Positions 29,182 through 38,094 are shown, counted from the first letter of the stretch. The stretch: 64,000 nt of DNA from Acetivibrio cellulolyticus CD2 (GCF_000179595.2 NZ_JH556658.1:410861-474860); one strand, 5' to 3'. Numbers and translations: made by a program. Notes: generated by a model not told the origin, from the letters alone.

Positions 29182-30012
29182 ATGAAGAGAAAAATTACTA
29201 TTTTAATGGTATTGGTACTAGGTTTGTTATGTACCGGTTTTTTGCCTTCCAATTTGCAGACAGATTTAGCTGCACAACAGAGCACTAATCAAATCACTGT
29301 ACTACTAAACGGAGAAAAACTTTCATTTGACGTCAATCCATACATAAAGGGTGGAAGGACACTGGTGCCATTCAGAGGAATTCTTGAAGCATTGGGAGCT
29401 GAGGTAATCTGGAATCCGGATGAAAGATCTGTAACTGCGAAAAACAAAAGTACAGAAGTTTATTTAAAAATCGGCTCGACAGATACTTTAGTAAATGGCA
29501 GTAAGGTAGTCATCGATGTTCCAGCTGAGATTACGGGCAGCAGGACTTTTGTTCCACTAAGGTTTGTTTCCGAAAATCTTGGAGCTACTGTTGCTTGGGA
29601 CGGCACAACAAGGACTGTAACAATTAATTACAAGGAGACAGTTGAGGAAGATCCAGTAGATGTCGGCGGAAGTGATGGTAAATCAGATTGCGGTATTGGT
29701 GACGTAATTACTTATAAGGACAGCAAAATAGTTATAACAAAGGTAGAACTGGACTCAACAAACAAAGAGTTTGTAGTTTATGGTAAGGTTGCTTACAATG
29801 GAAGACGCTTAACAATAGATGTAACAAATACAGATGGAAATACATATCCTGCTCCAATAAAAATTGTTGGAACAGAAACTGATGGATTTAAAAGCTTTGA
29901 GGCACGGTCAAAAGCAGATTCGCAATACTATACAGCATATTATTTAGATATAAATGCAATTACTGATGAAAGAGAAAAAATAAAAATTGGCAAAATTGAT
30001 TTGTTAAACTAA
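29182..30012 (+). CDS. Secreted copper-amine-oxidase N-domain-like protein
   Basis: 276 residues with a Sec signal peptide (MKRKITILMVLVLGLLCTGF, cleavage likely near residue 33). A copper amine oxidase N-terminal-like repeat pair spans about 37-150: TVLLNGEKLSFDVNPYIKGG, then RTLVPFRGILEALGAEVIWN, then RTFVPLRFVSENLGATVAWD. The C-terminal domain (about 165-276) is beta-rich and unrecognised. These domains are common cell-surface modules in Clostridia and carry no amine oxidase activity. AAGGGGGAG precedes ATG 29182. The vWA gene follows after 17 bases. Confidence 0.85.
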   Translation: MKRKITILMVLVLGLLCTGFLPSNLQTDLAAQQSTNQITVLLNGEKLSFDVNPYIKGGRTLVPFRGILEALGAEVIWNPDERSVTAKNKSTEVYLKIGSTDTLVNGSKVVIDVPAEITGSRTFVPLRFVSENLGATVAWDGTTRTVTINYKETVEEDPVDVGGSDGKSDCGIGDVITYKDSKIVITKVELDSTNKEFVVYGKVAYNGRRLTIDVTNTDGNTYPAPIKIVGTETDGFKSFEARSKADSQYYTAYYLDINAITDEREKIKIGKIDLLN

Positions 30013-30029
30013 ATAGGGAGGGGAATATA

Positions 30030-32232
30030 ATGAAAAAAGGAGTGTCTGTAGTATTATCATTAGTGTTACTAGTAAGTGCAGTTGGTACATCAGTGTCAGC
30101 ATCGACAGATGTAGGACAAATAGCTACCCGTTCTTTTGGAGGTGCTACTACGTCTACGGAGGGCAAATTGCAGGTTGGCTATCATAAGGAAAGTGACATC
30201 AAGTATGTGCAAAATAAAAGTGTTGAGTTTGAACGTCCAGTGAAAAGCAAAGAAATAGTTGTACTTGTAGATTCATCATCTGAAGTGTCAAGTAAAATAA
30301 AGAAAAAAACATCTTTTGATTATGCTTTGTTTTCTGGTGACCCGGATAAGAATATGGATTTGCAAGGTGGTGGTTTGACTATTAATGGAGATATTCACTC
30401 TGAAAGTGGAATAAAAGTAGGTGCTACTGATTTTACCATGAATGGTTCATGCGAAGCTGTAAAGAATGTTGTGATTGAATCCGGTTCGGCTAAAATAGAC
30501 AAGAATAAAATCGACGAGGGTGTAGATTCTGTTAATATGGAGGATTATAGTATATTTTTTGATGAAAAATCAAAGGATACTGGAACATGTTTTTCTTTTG
30601 AAGTAGATGATGTTACTGGTAACCCGTATTGTGAAGTACCTTTAGTTGATCCTATGGGAACAAAAGCAGGTTATAAAAATTGGAACATTAAGATTAGTAG
30701 CATCAGACAGTCCTATTTCATCTGGCAGTTCTTATACTGGACTTAGTTGCCAATATGAAGCATCGGAAGATATGTGGACTCTTTCTGGTGGTGCTAAGTT
30801 AAAGCTTAGTAAAGATATTCCTCTTTTCTTCGATGGCAATGTAAGAATAAATTGTGGTTCTGGTGTTGTTGGAGAGGGTTTTATTGTTGCTACAGGTAAC
30901 ATTATATTTAATACAGGTGAGGTTACGGCTACAGCTGGGGATGATGGTGGACTAGTAGATAAGGAGAAGAAAACGATTGCTGGAGTAGGTCTTTATTCTG
31001 TAGGTGGAAACGTAGAGTTTGCTGTTGGTGGTTCAGAGTTTTCGGGGCTTATATATGCACCAAAAGGAACTGTTAATCTACAAACAAAAGATATGACGAT
31101 AAATGGTAGTGTTGTTGGAAAAGAAGTTATTACTAAAACAAATGGAATTAATATTACCTATAAAGATACAAGTGCACATGAGACCATAACTGAAACAGAA
31201 ACTGAAAATTCTCACCTTATAACTGCAAAGGACGTTATTGGTAAGTTTGTTAATTCTTTTGACTCGAAAGATGCTAAAATAGGAATACTTACTTATCAAA
31301 ATGATGCAAACACAAATACATTTGATTTGTTAGATGTAGACGGTGCTAAAGGCCTTATTGGTGGAATAACAGCAAGTAAAGAAGATTCCAATAATTTGGG
31401 TGATGGACTACGAAGGGCATATTATTTATTAAAAGATAAGGGTAGCAAGTCTTCTGATAAATATATTGTAGTATTATCATGTGCTGATCCTAACAAATGT
31501 ACGTTATCCGGACTAGGAGAGACTGGAGAATATAAGACTGTCGCTGGTAATGCCGTAAATATTCTTCCTGCTTTAAATGTAACAAAGGGTACTGAATATG
31601 CTAAAGAAATTTTGGGAAAAATAAATGAGGACACTGAAGCTAATATTAAAACTCATTTTGTTGATTTTAGATTTGGAGAGGATTTGGCAAAGATTAAGGA
31701 GATAGCAGAATCTGGGACTAATTATTACAACCCGACAACGGATAATGAGTTAGAATTTCCAGGTAAGCTTGAAGCGACTATGAATAGTATTAGTACAGAG
31801 ATTTTGGGTGAAAAAAATTATATAGATGCAAGTGATGTAATTGTTACAGCAGAATTTGAAGATTATTTCCCAACAAGTGTAAATTATGTTGCGCCAACTT
31901 CTACTCCAGTATTTGGTGTTGAGGTAGATAATGCAGGTACTGTAGATGATACTTCTGACGATAGGTATAAAATTAAAAAGTCTTATAGTAGTGGTACTAT
32001 TGATGTGCAGCCATATGGTGATAAGTTTAGAGTAAAAATAAAAGATGAGGAATTTAAGCCATCTCGAGTTAGGTTTATGAGTTTGGGAGATAAATTGTTC
32101 AATGGAGGAAGTATTAAATTTAAAATCAAGAATGCAGATGGAACGGAAATAACTAAAATATTAGAAACTGAGAAATCTGGAAGTATTGAAAACGTAGTAA
32201 TTGAAGTACTATCGTCTATAGATATTCGTTAA
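30030..32232 (+). pseudogene. Secreted vWA-domain protein split by a frameshift
   Basis: Two overlapping frames make one protein of about 734 residues. Frame 1 (30030-30746) has a signal peptide ending SVSA, then KEIVVLVDSSSEVS, the first strand and metal loop of a vWA domain. Frame 2 (30646-32232) continues with a beta-solenoid-like region (GNVEFAVGGSEFSGLIYAPK, then MTINGSVVGKEV), then the rest of the vWA fold (KIGILTYQNDA, NNLGDGLRRAYYLL, KYIVVLSCADP) and a beta-rich C-terminus. The shift lies within 30646-30746, probably near 30700. The vWA domain thus carries a large insertion. Metal-site residues look degenerate. Confidence 0.75.
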
Positions 32233-32247
32233 AGTTTAATGATTTTT

Positions 32248-32276
32248 TTAAAAAGGCTGCGTATGCAGCCTTTTTA
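32248..32276 (+). terminator. Terminator after the vWA gene
   Basis: AAAAAGGCTGC and GCAGCCTTTTT form a perfect stem with a four-base loop and T run; the A run on the other side makes it bidirectional. Confidence 0.88.
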
Positions 32277-32310
32277 TTGTGCAATGCAAAAGATTAAATC
32301 CAATATATAG

Positions 32311-32529
32311 CAAGTTGATGCTTGGGATGGAGCAATATCAACACTGAATGGGAGTTCTACAGTGCTTCTATGGAAACAAGGGGATTATTTTTATGTTCCA
32401 GATAATGAAGTGAACATTTTTGGATGGAAGAGACAGCCATATGGACCTGTAAAATATATACTAGAGAAGGTGTTTACGATTACGAGGTTTATGACTATTA
32501 TTGACCTAACTACGCATTCCGAAAAATAG
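32311..32529 (+). pseudogene. Degenerate 72-codon open remnant
   Basis: Frame without a start codon, beginning QVDAWDGAISTLNGSSTVLL, then WKQGDYFYVPDNEVNIFG, and ending at 32529. The WDG...STL segment resembles the end of a copper-amine-oxidase-like repeat (as in VAWDGTTRTV of the gene at 29182), but the rest does not match. It has no ribosome binding site. I treat it as gene debris in the accessory region. Confidence 0.3.
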
Positions 32530-32622
32530 CAGAAGAATAGCGTTATGAAGCCTAATGAAAAACAGGGAAATTATAGTTACAACATTTTGCATAATATTAT
32601 TGAATAAAGGAGCAGTGATAAT

Positions 32623-33066
32623 ATGAAAGTCAACTTATTAAAAAATAAAAAAATTATCACAGTTGCTGTTTTGGGAATAATTGGTTTAGTGTTTTTCTTA
32701 ATTAATTGTCACAGTATTGATCCAGATTATATTGCGTATGATCGTGATAGTGCAGAAGATATTAGAAAATGTGTATCCGCTTATATTTTTGATAGTAAGG
32801 ATTATGAATTAAAATTTGGTGGAACCAAATCTATATTGGATGTAAATGAGCTTTTATTTAAACTAACATTAGAAATAAATATTGAAGGAAAAAGATGTGG
32901 ACCTTACCTACTTGGAATTGATAATCATATTAAAAGTCCACCAAGTAATGTACTGAAAAATGGTTATAAGGGATGGAAAGTAGTGATTAATAAAAGTAAA
33001 GATCCTTTAGAGGCTGTAAGTGTGGAACATTACAAATATAACTTAATAGAAATTGTCGAAAGTTGA
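32623..33066 (+). CDS. Small membrane-anchored protein, pilin-headgroup-like
   Basis: 147 residues with one N-terminal membrane helix (about 11-28) but no prepilin cleavage site. The exposed part DIRKCVSAYIFDSKDYELKF parallels the headgroup start of the major pilin (NIQKALVAYIVDTGDANL). It is clearly related to the 134-residue protein at 35711: both have the FGG turn, a VxxL helix, and a C-terminal GWKVVINK / GWRIVVNK strand. AAAGGAGC precedes the ATG. Function unknown; a pilus-related or immunity-type role is possible. Confidence 0.6.
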   Translation: MKVNLLKNKKIITVAVLGIIGLVFFLINCHSIDPDYIAYDRDSAEDIRKCVSAYIFDSKDYELKFGGTKSILDVNELLFKLTLEINIEGKRCGPYLLGIDNHIKSPPSNVLKNGYKGWKVVINKSKDPLEAVSVEHYKYNLIEIVES

Positions 33067-33112
33067 TAATTGTATAACGTAAGTAAGTGTCAAATTTAAC
33101 ACACATGTAAAT

Positions 33113-33187
33113 GCTTCAAAAGATGACGTCTAGATATGTTACAATCATTGTGATAAGCTAATGATGTCATTTTTTGAAGCACTTTTT
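33113..33187 (+). terminator. Large inverted repeat, probable terminator
   Basis: GCTTCAAAAGATGACGTC (33113-33130) pairs with 33163-33180 with two mismatch/wobble positions. An inner ACAAT/ATTGT stem is possible, and CTTTTT follows. It may terminate the upstream gene or be a small insertion-type palindrome. Confidence 0.55.
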
Positions 33188-33273
33188 ATGTTTTTGATGT
33201 AAGCGATAAGCGACTTAATACTTATTGCACAACTAATAAGTTTCAGGAGTTTTCGCAAAATAGGAGGGATAAA

Positions 33274-33666
33274 ATGTGTAGAATTGCTTCGGTATCTTTG
33301 TTTTTGGCATATATATTTTTACTAAAATTTATTTCCATTTCTCAAGTGGGAACGGATTGGGAAGTTCCATATGCAATTATAAAAAAAAGTAAAATGATGC
33401 TGGTTATTGGAGCTTTATTTATCATAATAAGTTGTATTTTGGCATTAATGTCACATAAAAGCTTAAAAAAGTATCGAAGGATTACAAAAGTGATTTATAT
33501 TTACATGCTACTTATAGCAGTAGGTATCATAGGCCTAGGTTTTAGTGGAATATTCTACCGATTACCTGTTGGTTTTCCTTTGCTATCTGAAATAATGAAG
33601 TACATATTTTGGCCAGGATTAGCTATTTTACTATTCTTTATGATATTACTATTTGTAGCTAACTAA
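33274..33666 (+). CDS. Four-helix membrane protein of unknown function
   Basis: 130 residues with four predicted membrane helices (about 3-22, 38-60, 70-93 and 103-127) and short basic loops (SHKSLKKYRRITK). ATAGGAGGGAT precedes the ATG. No motif or family is recognised. It lies in the accessory cluster of short membrane-anchored genes around Rhs-like debris, where small polytopic proteins are often immunity proteins; that is context only. Confidence 0.6.
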   Translation: MCRIASVSLFLAYIFLLKFISISQVGTDWEVPYAIIKKSKMMLVIGALFIIISCILALMSHKSLKKYRRITKVIYIYMLLIAVGIIGLGFSGIFYRLPVGFPLLSEIMKYIFWPGLAILLFFMILLFVAN

Positions 33667-33672
33667 TCAACA

Positions 33673-33757
33673 ACTGGTAATTGAAAATTAAGTACTTGTG
33701 TAATTTTACCTTATTTAATATAATTTTAAATTATACTGTTGAAATAAAAAGGAGTAT
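33673..33757 (+). repeat. Duplicated promoter block, copy 1
   Basis: The 44 bases 33694-33737 are identical to 39887-39930, and flanking sequence is partly conserved (CTGG, AATTGAAAA, AAAAAGGAGT). The block holds TTGTGT (33696-33701) and TATAAT (33719-33724), 17 bases apart, and a ribosome binding site. In copy 2 the block drives the gene at 39955. Here the gene start after the ribosome binding site is missing and only a remnant follows. Confidence 0.8.
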
Positions 33758-33761
33758 ATAA

Positions 33762-33918
33762 ATCAATAACAAGCATATTATTGTTGATTTACACTGAAAG
33801 TACTACCCTTTATACAAAAGATGGTATAACTTTTGGGTATAAAACTTATGATTCAAGAGTTCCAACGTCGGCAGTAACATTTAATGCTGAACAATTTAAA
33901 GAAGTATCAGCACACTAA
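33762..33918 (+). pseudogene. Remnant of a gene 3' end behind promoter copy 1
   Basis: An open frame lacking a start ends at 33918 and reads TTLYTKDGITFGYKTYD, then SRVPTSAVTFNAEQFKEVSAH. The composition looks coding and there is an active-looking promoter and ribosome binding site just before it, but no start codon. It is not related to the protein at 39955. A deletion or recombination between promoter copies probably joined this 3' end to the promoter. Confidence 0.45.
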
Positions 33919-33970
33919 TTTGGGCATGTTTTACAAATAGGAGATGCTTATGGGGAGTGGAGGAATAAAT

Positions 33971-35023
33971 ATGGCAAAATCTAAAATAGTAGTATTACTT
34001 TTAATATTTATATTTTTTACATCTTGTACTAACATAAGTGAAAAAAGAAATGTAGTTGATTCAGAACTAAGCAATATTGAAACAACTGATAATTTAACAA
34101 AAAATACAACTAGCTTTTTTATCATTCAAAAAGAAAATAAAAGAGGATATATAAATGGTAATGGTCAAATAGTCATAGATCCCACTTTTGAAAATGCTGG
34201 GAATTTTTGTGATGGTTTAGCACCAGTGTACTTTAACAATAAGCATTGTTTTATAGATACTAATGGGAAGATTGTTATAGAAACAGAATTTCAGGGAGTA
34301 GGAGAGTTTTCGGAAGAATTATGTGTATTTCACATAGGAGGTCCGGGATCTGGTGCTGAATATGGGTTTATAGATAAATCGGGAGATATTGCAATTGAAC
34401 CAATTTATGACTTTGCATATGGATTTTCAGAGGGGTTAGCTATGGTTGTTTTTAAGGGTAAAGTAGGTTTTATTAACAAGAAAGGTGAAGTGGTCATAGA
34501 TTTTAAATATGATTCGGCAGCTCCGTTTTATGAAGGATATGCAAAAGTTGAAATAAATGGTAAGTGTGGATTTATAAATAAAAAAGGTGAATATGTAGTT
34601 AAGCCTGACTTAGAAAGTGCATATTTCTTTAGCGAAGGACTTGCTTATGTTCGATTAAATAACAAATATGGGTTTATTGATAATACTGGAACTTTAAAAA
34701 TAAAGCTTAATTCTGATGTTTTGGCAAGTTTTTCAGAAGGCCTTGCAGGTGTTGTTAATGATGGTAAACTAGGGTATATTGATAAGAATGGAAATCTTTT
34801 AATCCAAACAAAATTCTATTATGGTGGTGAATTTAAGGAAGGATTGGCACCTGTTAAGATTGGTAAAAAGTGGGGGTTTATTAACAAAAAAGGTGAAATT
34901 GTAATAAAAGCAAAATTTGATAAGGCGGAAGAATTCAAAAATGGACTTGCAAAAGTGTATTTAGGTAAGAAGTTTGGGTATGTTGATAAAAATGGCAAAT
35001 ATATTTGGCAGCCAACAGAATAA
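33971..35023 (+). CDS. WG-repeat lipoprotein
   Basis: 350 residues with a lipoprotein signal (VVLLLIFIFFTSC) and about nine WG/KWG beta-repeats, each with a G-[FY]-[IV]-[ND]-x-x-G turn, from residue 50 to the end. Such repeats are common in secreted clostridial proteins and in proteins near polymorphic toxins; no enzymatic role is known. GTGGAGGAA precedes ATG 33971. The decayed Rhs-type tail begins directly after its stop and in the same frame. Confidence 0.8.
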   Translation: MAKSKIVVLLLIFIFFTSCTNISEKRNVVDSELSNIETTDNLTKNTTSFFIIQKENKRGYINGNGQIVIDPTFENAGNFCDGLAPVYFNNKHCFIDTNGKIVIETEFQGVGEFSEELCVFHIGGPGSGAEYGFIDKSGDIAIEPIYDFAYGFSEGLAMVVFKGKVGFINKKGEVVIDFKYDSAAPFYEGYAKVEINGKCGFINKKGEYVVKPDLESAYFFSEGLAYVRLNNKYGFIDNTGTLKIKLNSDVLASFSEGLAGVVNDGKLGYIDKNGNLLIQTKFYYGGEFKEGLAPVKIGKKWGFINKKGEIVIKAKFDKAEEFKNGLAKVYLGKKFGYVDKNGKYIWQPTE

Positions 35024-35643
35024 AATAGATTTTTTGATTCGATTATCAATAATAATCCTATAGTTTTTAAAGATCCTACAGGACATTGGAAAGAAGGAGA
35101 CAGCAATAGAGATCCTCTTGTACAAATCGCGCAACTGATACTAAGTGATGAATGGAATAAAGCAAAAGCTGCAAACGATAAAAAAGGTATGAAAAGAGCT
35201 GAAGATTTAGCTAAAGTGATACACAACCTGTTGATTTTAAAGGAATAAATGAAGAAATGTGGCAAGCAGGAATATTTCGAGAAGAAGCGATTGATGATAT
35301 GAAAGTTGCTGAAAAGTTGTTGGTAGCTCCTAATAGTAAAGAGACTACCATATCATCACTGTTTGAAGAAATTAGAAAACCTAAGAATACTTCAATGTTT
35401 GATAATTAGTGGTTAGCAATAGGAAAATACAGAACTTTTACTAATGCTTTTGTAAGTGCTAATTATAGTTGTGATGGTAGTATTTCCTATACTTCAGATA
35501 TGATGTATAATATTAGAGATAATTATAAGTGGTATGATCAAAGCTGGAAATCAGTGTTAAAAGGTCTATGCAGATGTGGATTTGCGAAGGAATACAAATT
35601 AGAAGGGGTTAATTATATAAAGGATATTTTTTGGACCAAATAA
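35024..35643 (+). pseudogene. Decayed Rhs-type toxin C-terminus
   Basis: The first part (frame of the preceding gene) reads INNNPIVFKDPTGHWKEGD; NNPI followed by DPTGHW is the signature after the Rhs/RHS-repeat core. The frame continues to RAEDLAKVIH and stops at 35246. A shifted frame then continues QPVDFKGINEEMWQAGIF to an amber stop (35407-35409) and on, in the same frame, to KYRTFTNAFVSANYSCDG and DIFWTK at 35643. One frameshift, one stop and no start make it a pseudogene. The upstream Rhs core is absent from the window. Confidence 0.65.
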
Positions 35644-35645
35644 AA

Positions 35646-35674
35646 TTAACCCTAGAATCATTAAATAATATAAT
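35646..35674 (+). promoter_or_regulatory. Sigma-A-like promoter for the gene at 35711
   Basis: TTAACC (35646-35651) and TATAAT (35669-35674) are 17 bases apart, with the predicted start about 30 bases before the ATG. Confidence 0.5.
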
Positions 35675-35710
35675 ACTGAAGAGCAAAGTAAGGAAGGATA
35701 CGATATAAAT

Positions 35711-36115
35711 ATGAAAAAAGTATTTAGAATTATAGTATTCGTTTTCCTAGTAATATCAACTATAGTTTTTGGCACATTAGCATATATCAATGATATTTCA
35801 GCAGAAGAATCTGATTATAATTATAATCATAGAATATCAATGGAATTAGAAAAAGTAATTTGCTGTTATCTTGTTGAGACGGAAGATTTAGATTTGACAT
35901 TTGGTGGAAAACCGGCAAAAAGTGTTGAAGACCTTATTCTTAACCTTGAAAAGATGGAATATATTAAGTTGGAGAGTTATAAACCTATGAAACATCGCTT
36001 CTTTGGCTTTTTTAAGGTAGATAATCTTGGTTGGAGAATAGTTGTTAATAAAAAAAGGTTTCAAGCATCTATTTCAGTTAGCGAAAAAGATGAACTTATA
36101 TTTATGGAATATTAA
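35711..36115 (+). CDS. Small membrane-anchored protein, paralogue of 32623
   Basis: 134 residues, one N-terminal membrane helix (about 5-26). The exposed part ELEKVICCYLVETEDLDLTF, then GGK, then a VEDLILNLE helix and GWRIVVNKKRF, aligns over its whole length with the protein at 32623. Like it, the first helix resembles a pilin headgroup start, but no prepilin cleavage motif exists. It has its own promoter. It sits between a decayed Rhs tail and an IS element, so an orphan immunity gene is one explanation. Function unknown. Confidence 0.6.
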   Translation: MKKVFRIIVFVFLVISTIVFGTLAYINDISAEESDYNYNHRISMELEKVICCYLVETEDLDLTFGGKPAKSVEDLILNLEKMEYIKLESYKPMKHRFFGFFKVDNLGWRIVVNKKRFQASISVSEKDELIFMEY

Positions 36116-36258
36116 AGCGGCGGAATAAATGGCGTAGTGTAATTCACTCCTAAATTGTGACCCTTTCTCGTTAAAACGGACACTCCAGAGTTAGAATATC
36201 TTTGTTTTTCTCAGCTGTTTACTTTTATCTGAAATTTCCGCATTTATTCCACGGTCCT

Positions 36259-36391
36259 CTTGACAACAAGCCTCTAACGGCATGCTGTTGGCATCTACCG
36301 GCACCACCCATTCTGAACAAGAAGTAACTGCTTCGTAGTATGGTTGATGCCTGGCTTGAGAAGCTAGCATGCCGTTCTACTTATTGTCAAG
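36259..36391 (-). repeat. Large structured palindrome inside the IS element
   Basis: Three stems nest around one apex: 36259-36266 with 36384-36391 (CTTGACAA), 36277-36286 with 36366-36375 (ACGGCATGCT), and 36290-36299 with 36342-36351 (GGCATCTACC, one G-U). The arrangement is too long and regular for chance. It is not a terminator (no T run). It could be a nested small element or a structured RNA or recombination site. Confidence 0.65.
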
Positions 36392-36425
36392 ATGCTTTCC
36401 CAGCATAAACGCTACTTCTTGCTTT

Positions 36426-37253
36426 TTAGGAAACTTTCCTGTCCCCATAATAGTTTTGAAGGAATTGCACTGGGGTTAAATTTCCAAGTGATGCGTGCCT
36501 TCTGCTTCTATTATAAAAACTCTCTATATACCAAAAAATATATCTTCTTGCTTCTTCAAAAGTTTTGTAATTCTTATGATGCAGGCGTTCCGATTTGATT
36601 GTACTGAAAAATGTTTCTGCACAGGCATTGTCCCAGCAATTGCCTTTTCTACTCATACTTCTTATCATTCCATATTTCTCTAATTCCTCTATATAGTCCT
36701 TGCTACAATACTGACTTCCTTGATCTGAATGATGTATAAGGCCTTTTGGGGGCCTGTGTTTTATTACTGCACTTCTTATAGCATCTAAACATAATTCTGT
36801 TCTCATGTGATCTGCTACTGCCCATCCAACAACTTCTTTATTATATAGGTCTTTGACTGCTGCCAAATATAATTTACCTTCTCCAGTAACTATCTGTGTA
36901 ATATCTGTAACCCAAACAGCACAAGGCTTTGAAACATTGAAATCTTGGTTTAACAAGTTAGGTGCCTTTGGCATATTATGGTTAGAGTCTGTTAAACATA
37001 CTCTGAATGGCTTTTTTCTTATACTGTAAAGTCCGTTTGCCTTCTGAATTTTATAAACCCTATTCCTGTTGCATTTTATACCAGCATCCTTAACATCATC
37101 CCACATTTTATCAAGGCCAATCATGCCCTGAGCCTTTGCATGGCTATCTTTAAGTATTCTCAATATCTGCTCGTTTTTCTTTTCTCTTTCACTTGGTTCT
37201 CTTCCATTCCAGTCATAATATCCACTTCTTGAAACATCCAGAGTATCACACAT
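36426..37253 (-). CDS. IS3 transposase OrfB (DDE integrase catalytic part)
   Basis: 275 residues from the first ATG; the true product is probably an OrfAB fusion, because the frame stays open upstream past the orfA stop (PEVVFQIIKKINSKKRPVEK precedes the Met). An HTH_21 segment (VSRSGYYDW, LDKMWDDVKDAG) is followed by the rve catalytic core: first Asp in WVTDITQIV, second in HHSDQGSQY, Glu in NCWDNACAETFFSTIKSE. All three catalytic residues are intact, so it may be active. Confidence 0.92.
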   Translation of the reverse strand: MCDTLDVSRSGYYDWNGREPSEREKKNEQILRILKDSHAKAQGMIGLDKMWDDVKDAGIKCNRNRVYKIQKANGLYSIRKKPFRVCLTDSNHNMPKAPNLLNQDFNVSKPCAVWVTDITQIVTGEGKLYLAAVKDLYNKEVVGWAVADHMRTELCLDAIRSAVIKHRPPKGLIHHSDQGSQYCSKDYIEELEKYGMIRSMSRKGNCWDNACAETFFSTIKSERLHHKNYKTFEEARRYIFWYIESFYNRSRRHASLGNLTPVQFLQNYYGDRKVS

Positions 37254-37303
37254 CTTCTCAACAGGGCGTTTTTTGCTGTTTATCTTTTTTATTATTTGAA
37301 ATA

Positions 37304-37594
37304 CTACTTCCGGTTGCTCTGGGCGAAGATGCTTGTAGCTTTTTTTAATATATCAATTGTTACCTCATGATCTACAATTTTTTTCTTGGCTTCCTTGAGT
37401 TCTGCCTCTAATTCTGCTATTCTTACTTTATCAGGGTCTTGCTTGTCCTTGCTTTCTTTGAGCCAGTTCCTGATCGTTTGATCTTTGACACCAAAATCCT
37501 TTTCGATGCTAGTAATAGAGCGTTTTTCTTCTCTCACTAGCCTTATTATGTCAGCTTTGAATTCTTCAGTGTAACGTTTACCATGACTTCCCAT
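37304..37594 (-). CDS. IS3 transposase OrfA (helix-turn-helix)
   Basis: 96 residues starting MGSHGKRYTEEFKADIIRLV with an HTH (TSIEKDFGVKDQTIRNWLKE) and a leucine-zipper coiled coil (AELEAELKEAKKK). AGGGGAT precedes the ATG at 37594. Near its end a run of seven A (37340-37346 on this strand) provides the classic A-AAA-AAG slippery site for -1 frameshifting into orfB. OrfA alone usually acts as a regulator of transposition. Confidence 0.9.
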   Translation of the reverse strand: MGSHGKRYTEEFKADIIRLVREEKRSITSIEKDFGVKDQTIRNWLKESKDKQDPDKVRIAELEAELKEAKKKIVDHEVTIDILKKATSIFAQSNRK

Positions 37595-37698
37595 TTTGAT
37601 CCCCTCCACAGTTATATTGTACCCTAACTTAACTGTGTCCGGCAAATCGAATTTGGGTCAAACACTTACAAAAAAGCATTTTGAGTAAAAACAAAAAC

Positions 37699-37737
37699 GA
37701 AATTTTCCGTTAAAGAGCCGGGAAATTTCTTTTTTTA
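37699..37737 (+). terminator. Intrinsic terminator right of the IS element
   Basis: GAAATTTTCCG pairs with CGGGAAATTTC around an eight-base loop, followed by a T7 run. It may be the original terminator of the gene interrupted or flanked by the IS. Confidence 0.8.
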
Positions 37738-38094
37738 GGCTGTAGTCTGTTCTATTAATTTATTCACAAAATTACAAATTACAGTTTTGAGAATTTGGTG
37801 CCTTTTAAATTATTATATATCATGTTTAGTATTTATTTTTTATTTTATCTAATTATCTAAATTGTGTTGTATTTAATGAAAATATGTAGACTTACAGAGG
37901 TTATTTATGTAAAATTAATATTGGAAATAATTAATACTGCGTATATTTAAGTATATTTTGGCTATTGGGCGAAGTTTTTTATGGTGTACATTGATTTGTA
38001 ATAACAATATTCAGAAACTATTTAAATGAGGGAAATATATGTTGGAAAAAATCGAACTATAAGAAAGAAAAAGTAGAGGGGGGACAATAAAATA
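37738..38094 (+). other. AT-rich gap with no recognised gene
   Basis: About 357 bases between the terminator and the gene at 38095. No frame, repeat or RNA gene is seen. Several AT-rich -10-like motifs occur, but no convincing -35/-10 pair. Confidence 0.5.

Larger units (their letters stand above)
36158..37660 (-). mobile_element. IS3-family insertion sequence, complete
   Basis: A 1503-bp element with imperfect terminal inverted repeats. The left end (36158-36194) and the reverse of the right end (37624-37660) share TGACCC, TCG, CGGACAC and AGTTAG at the same spacing. It encodes orfA and orfB on the minus strand with an A7 slippery site between them. No 3-4-bp target duplication is seen (TTG on the left, AAC on the right), so the element may be old or rearranged. 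An extra 230-bp non-coding stretch with a large palindrome lies between orfB and the left end. Confidence 0.88.

Noticed and set aside
30646-30746. Programmed ribosomal frameshift in the vWA gene
   Set aside because: No slippery heptamer, Shine-Dalgarno-like stimulator or pseudoknot is evident, and the shift would be +1; decay or sequencing error is simpler.
36259-36391. Integron attC site
   Set aside because: The palindrome lacks clear RYYYAAC and GTTRRRY core sites, and there is no integrase or cassette array.
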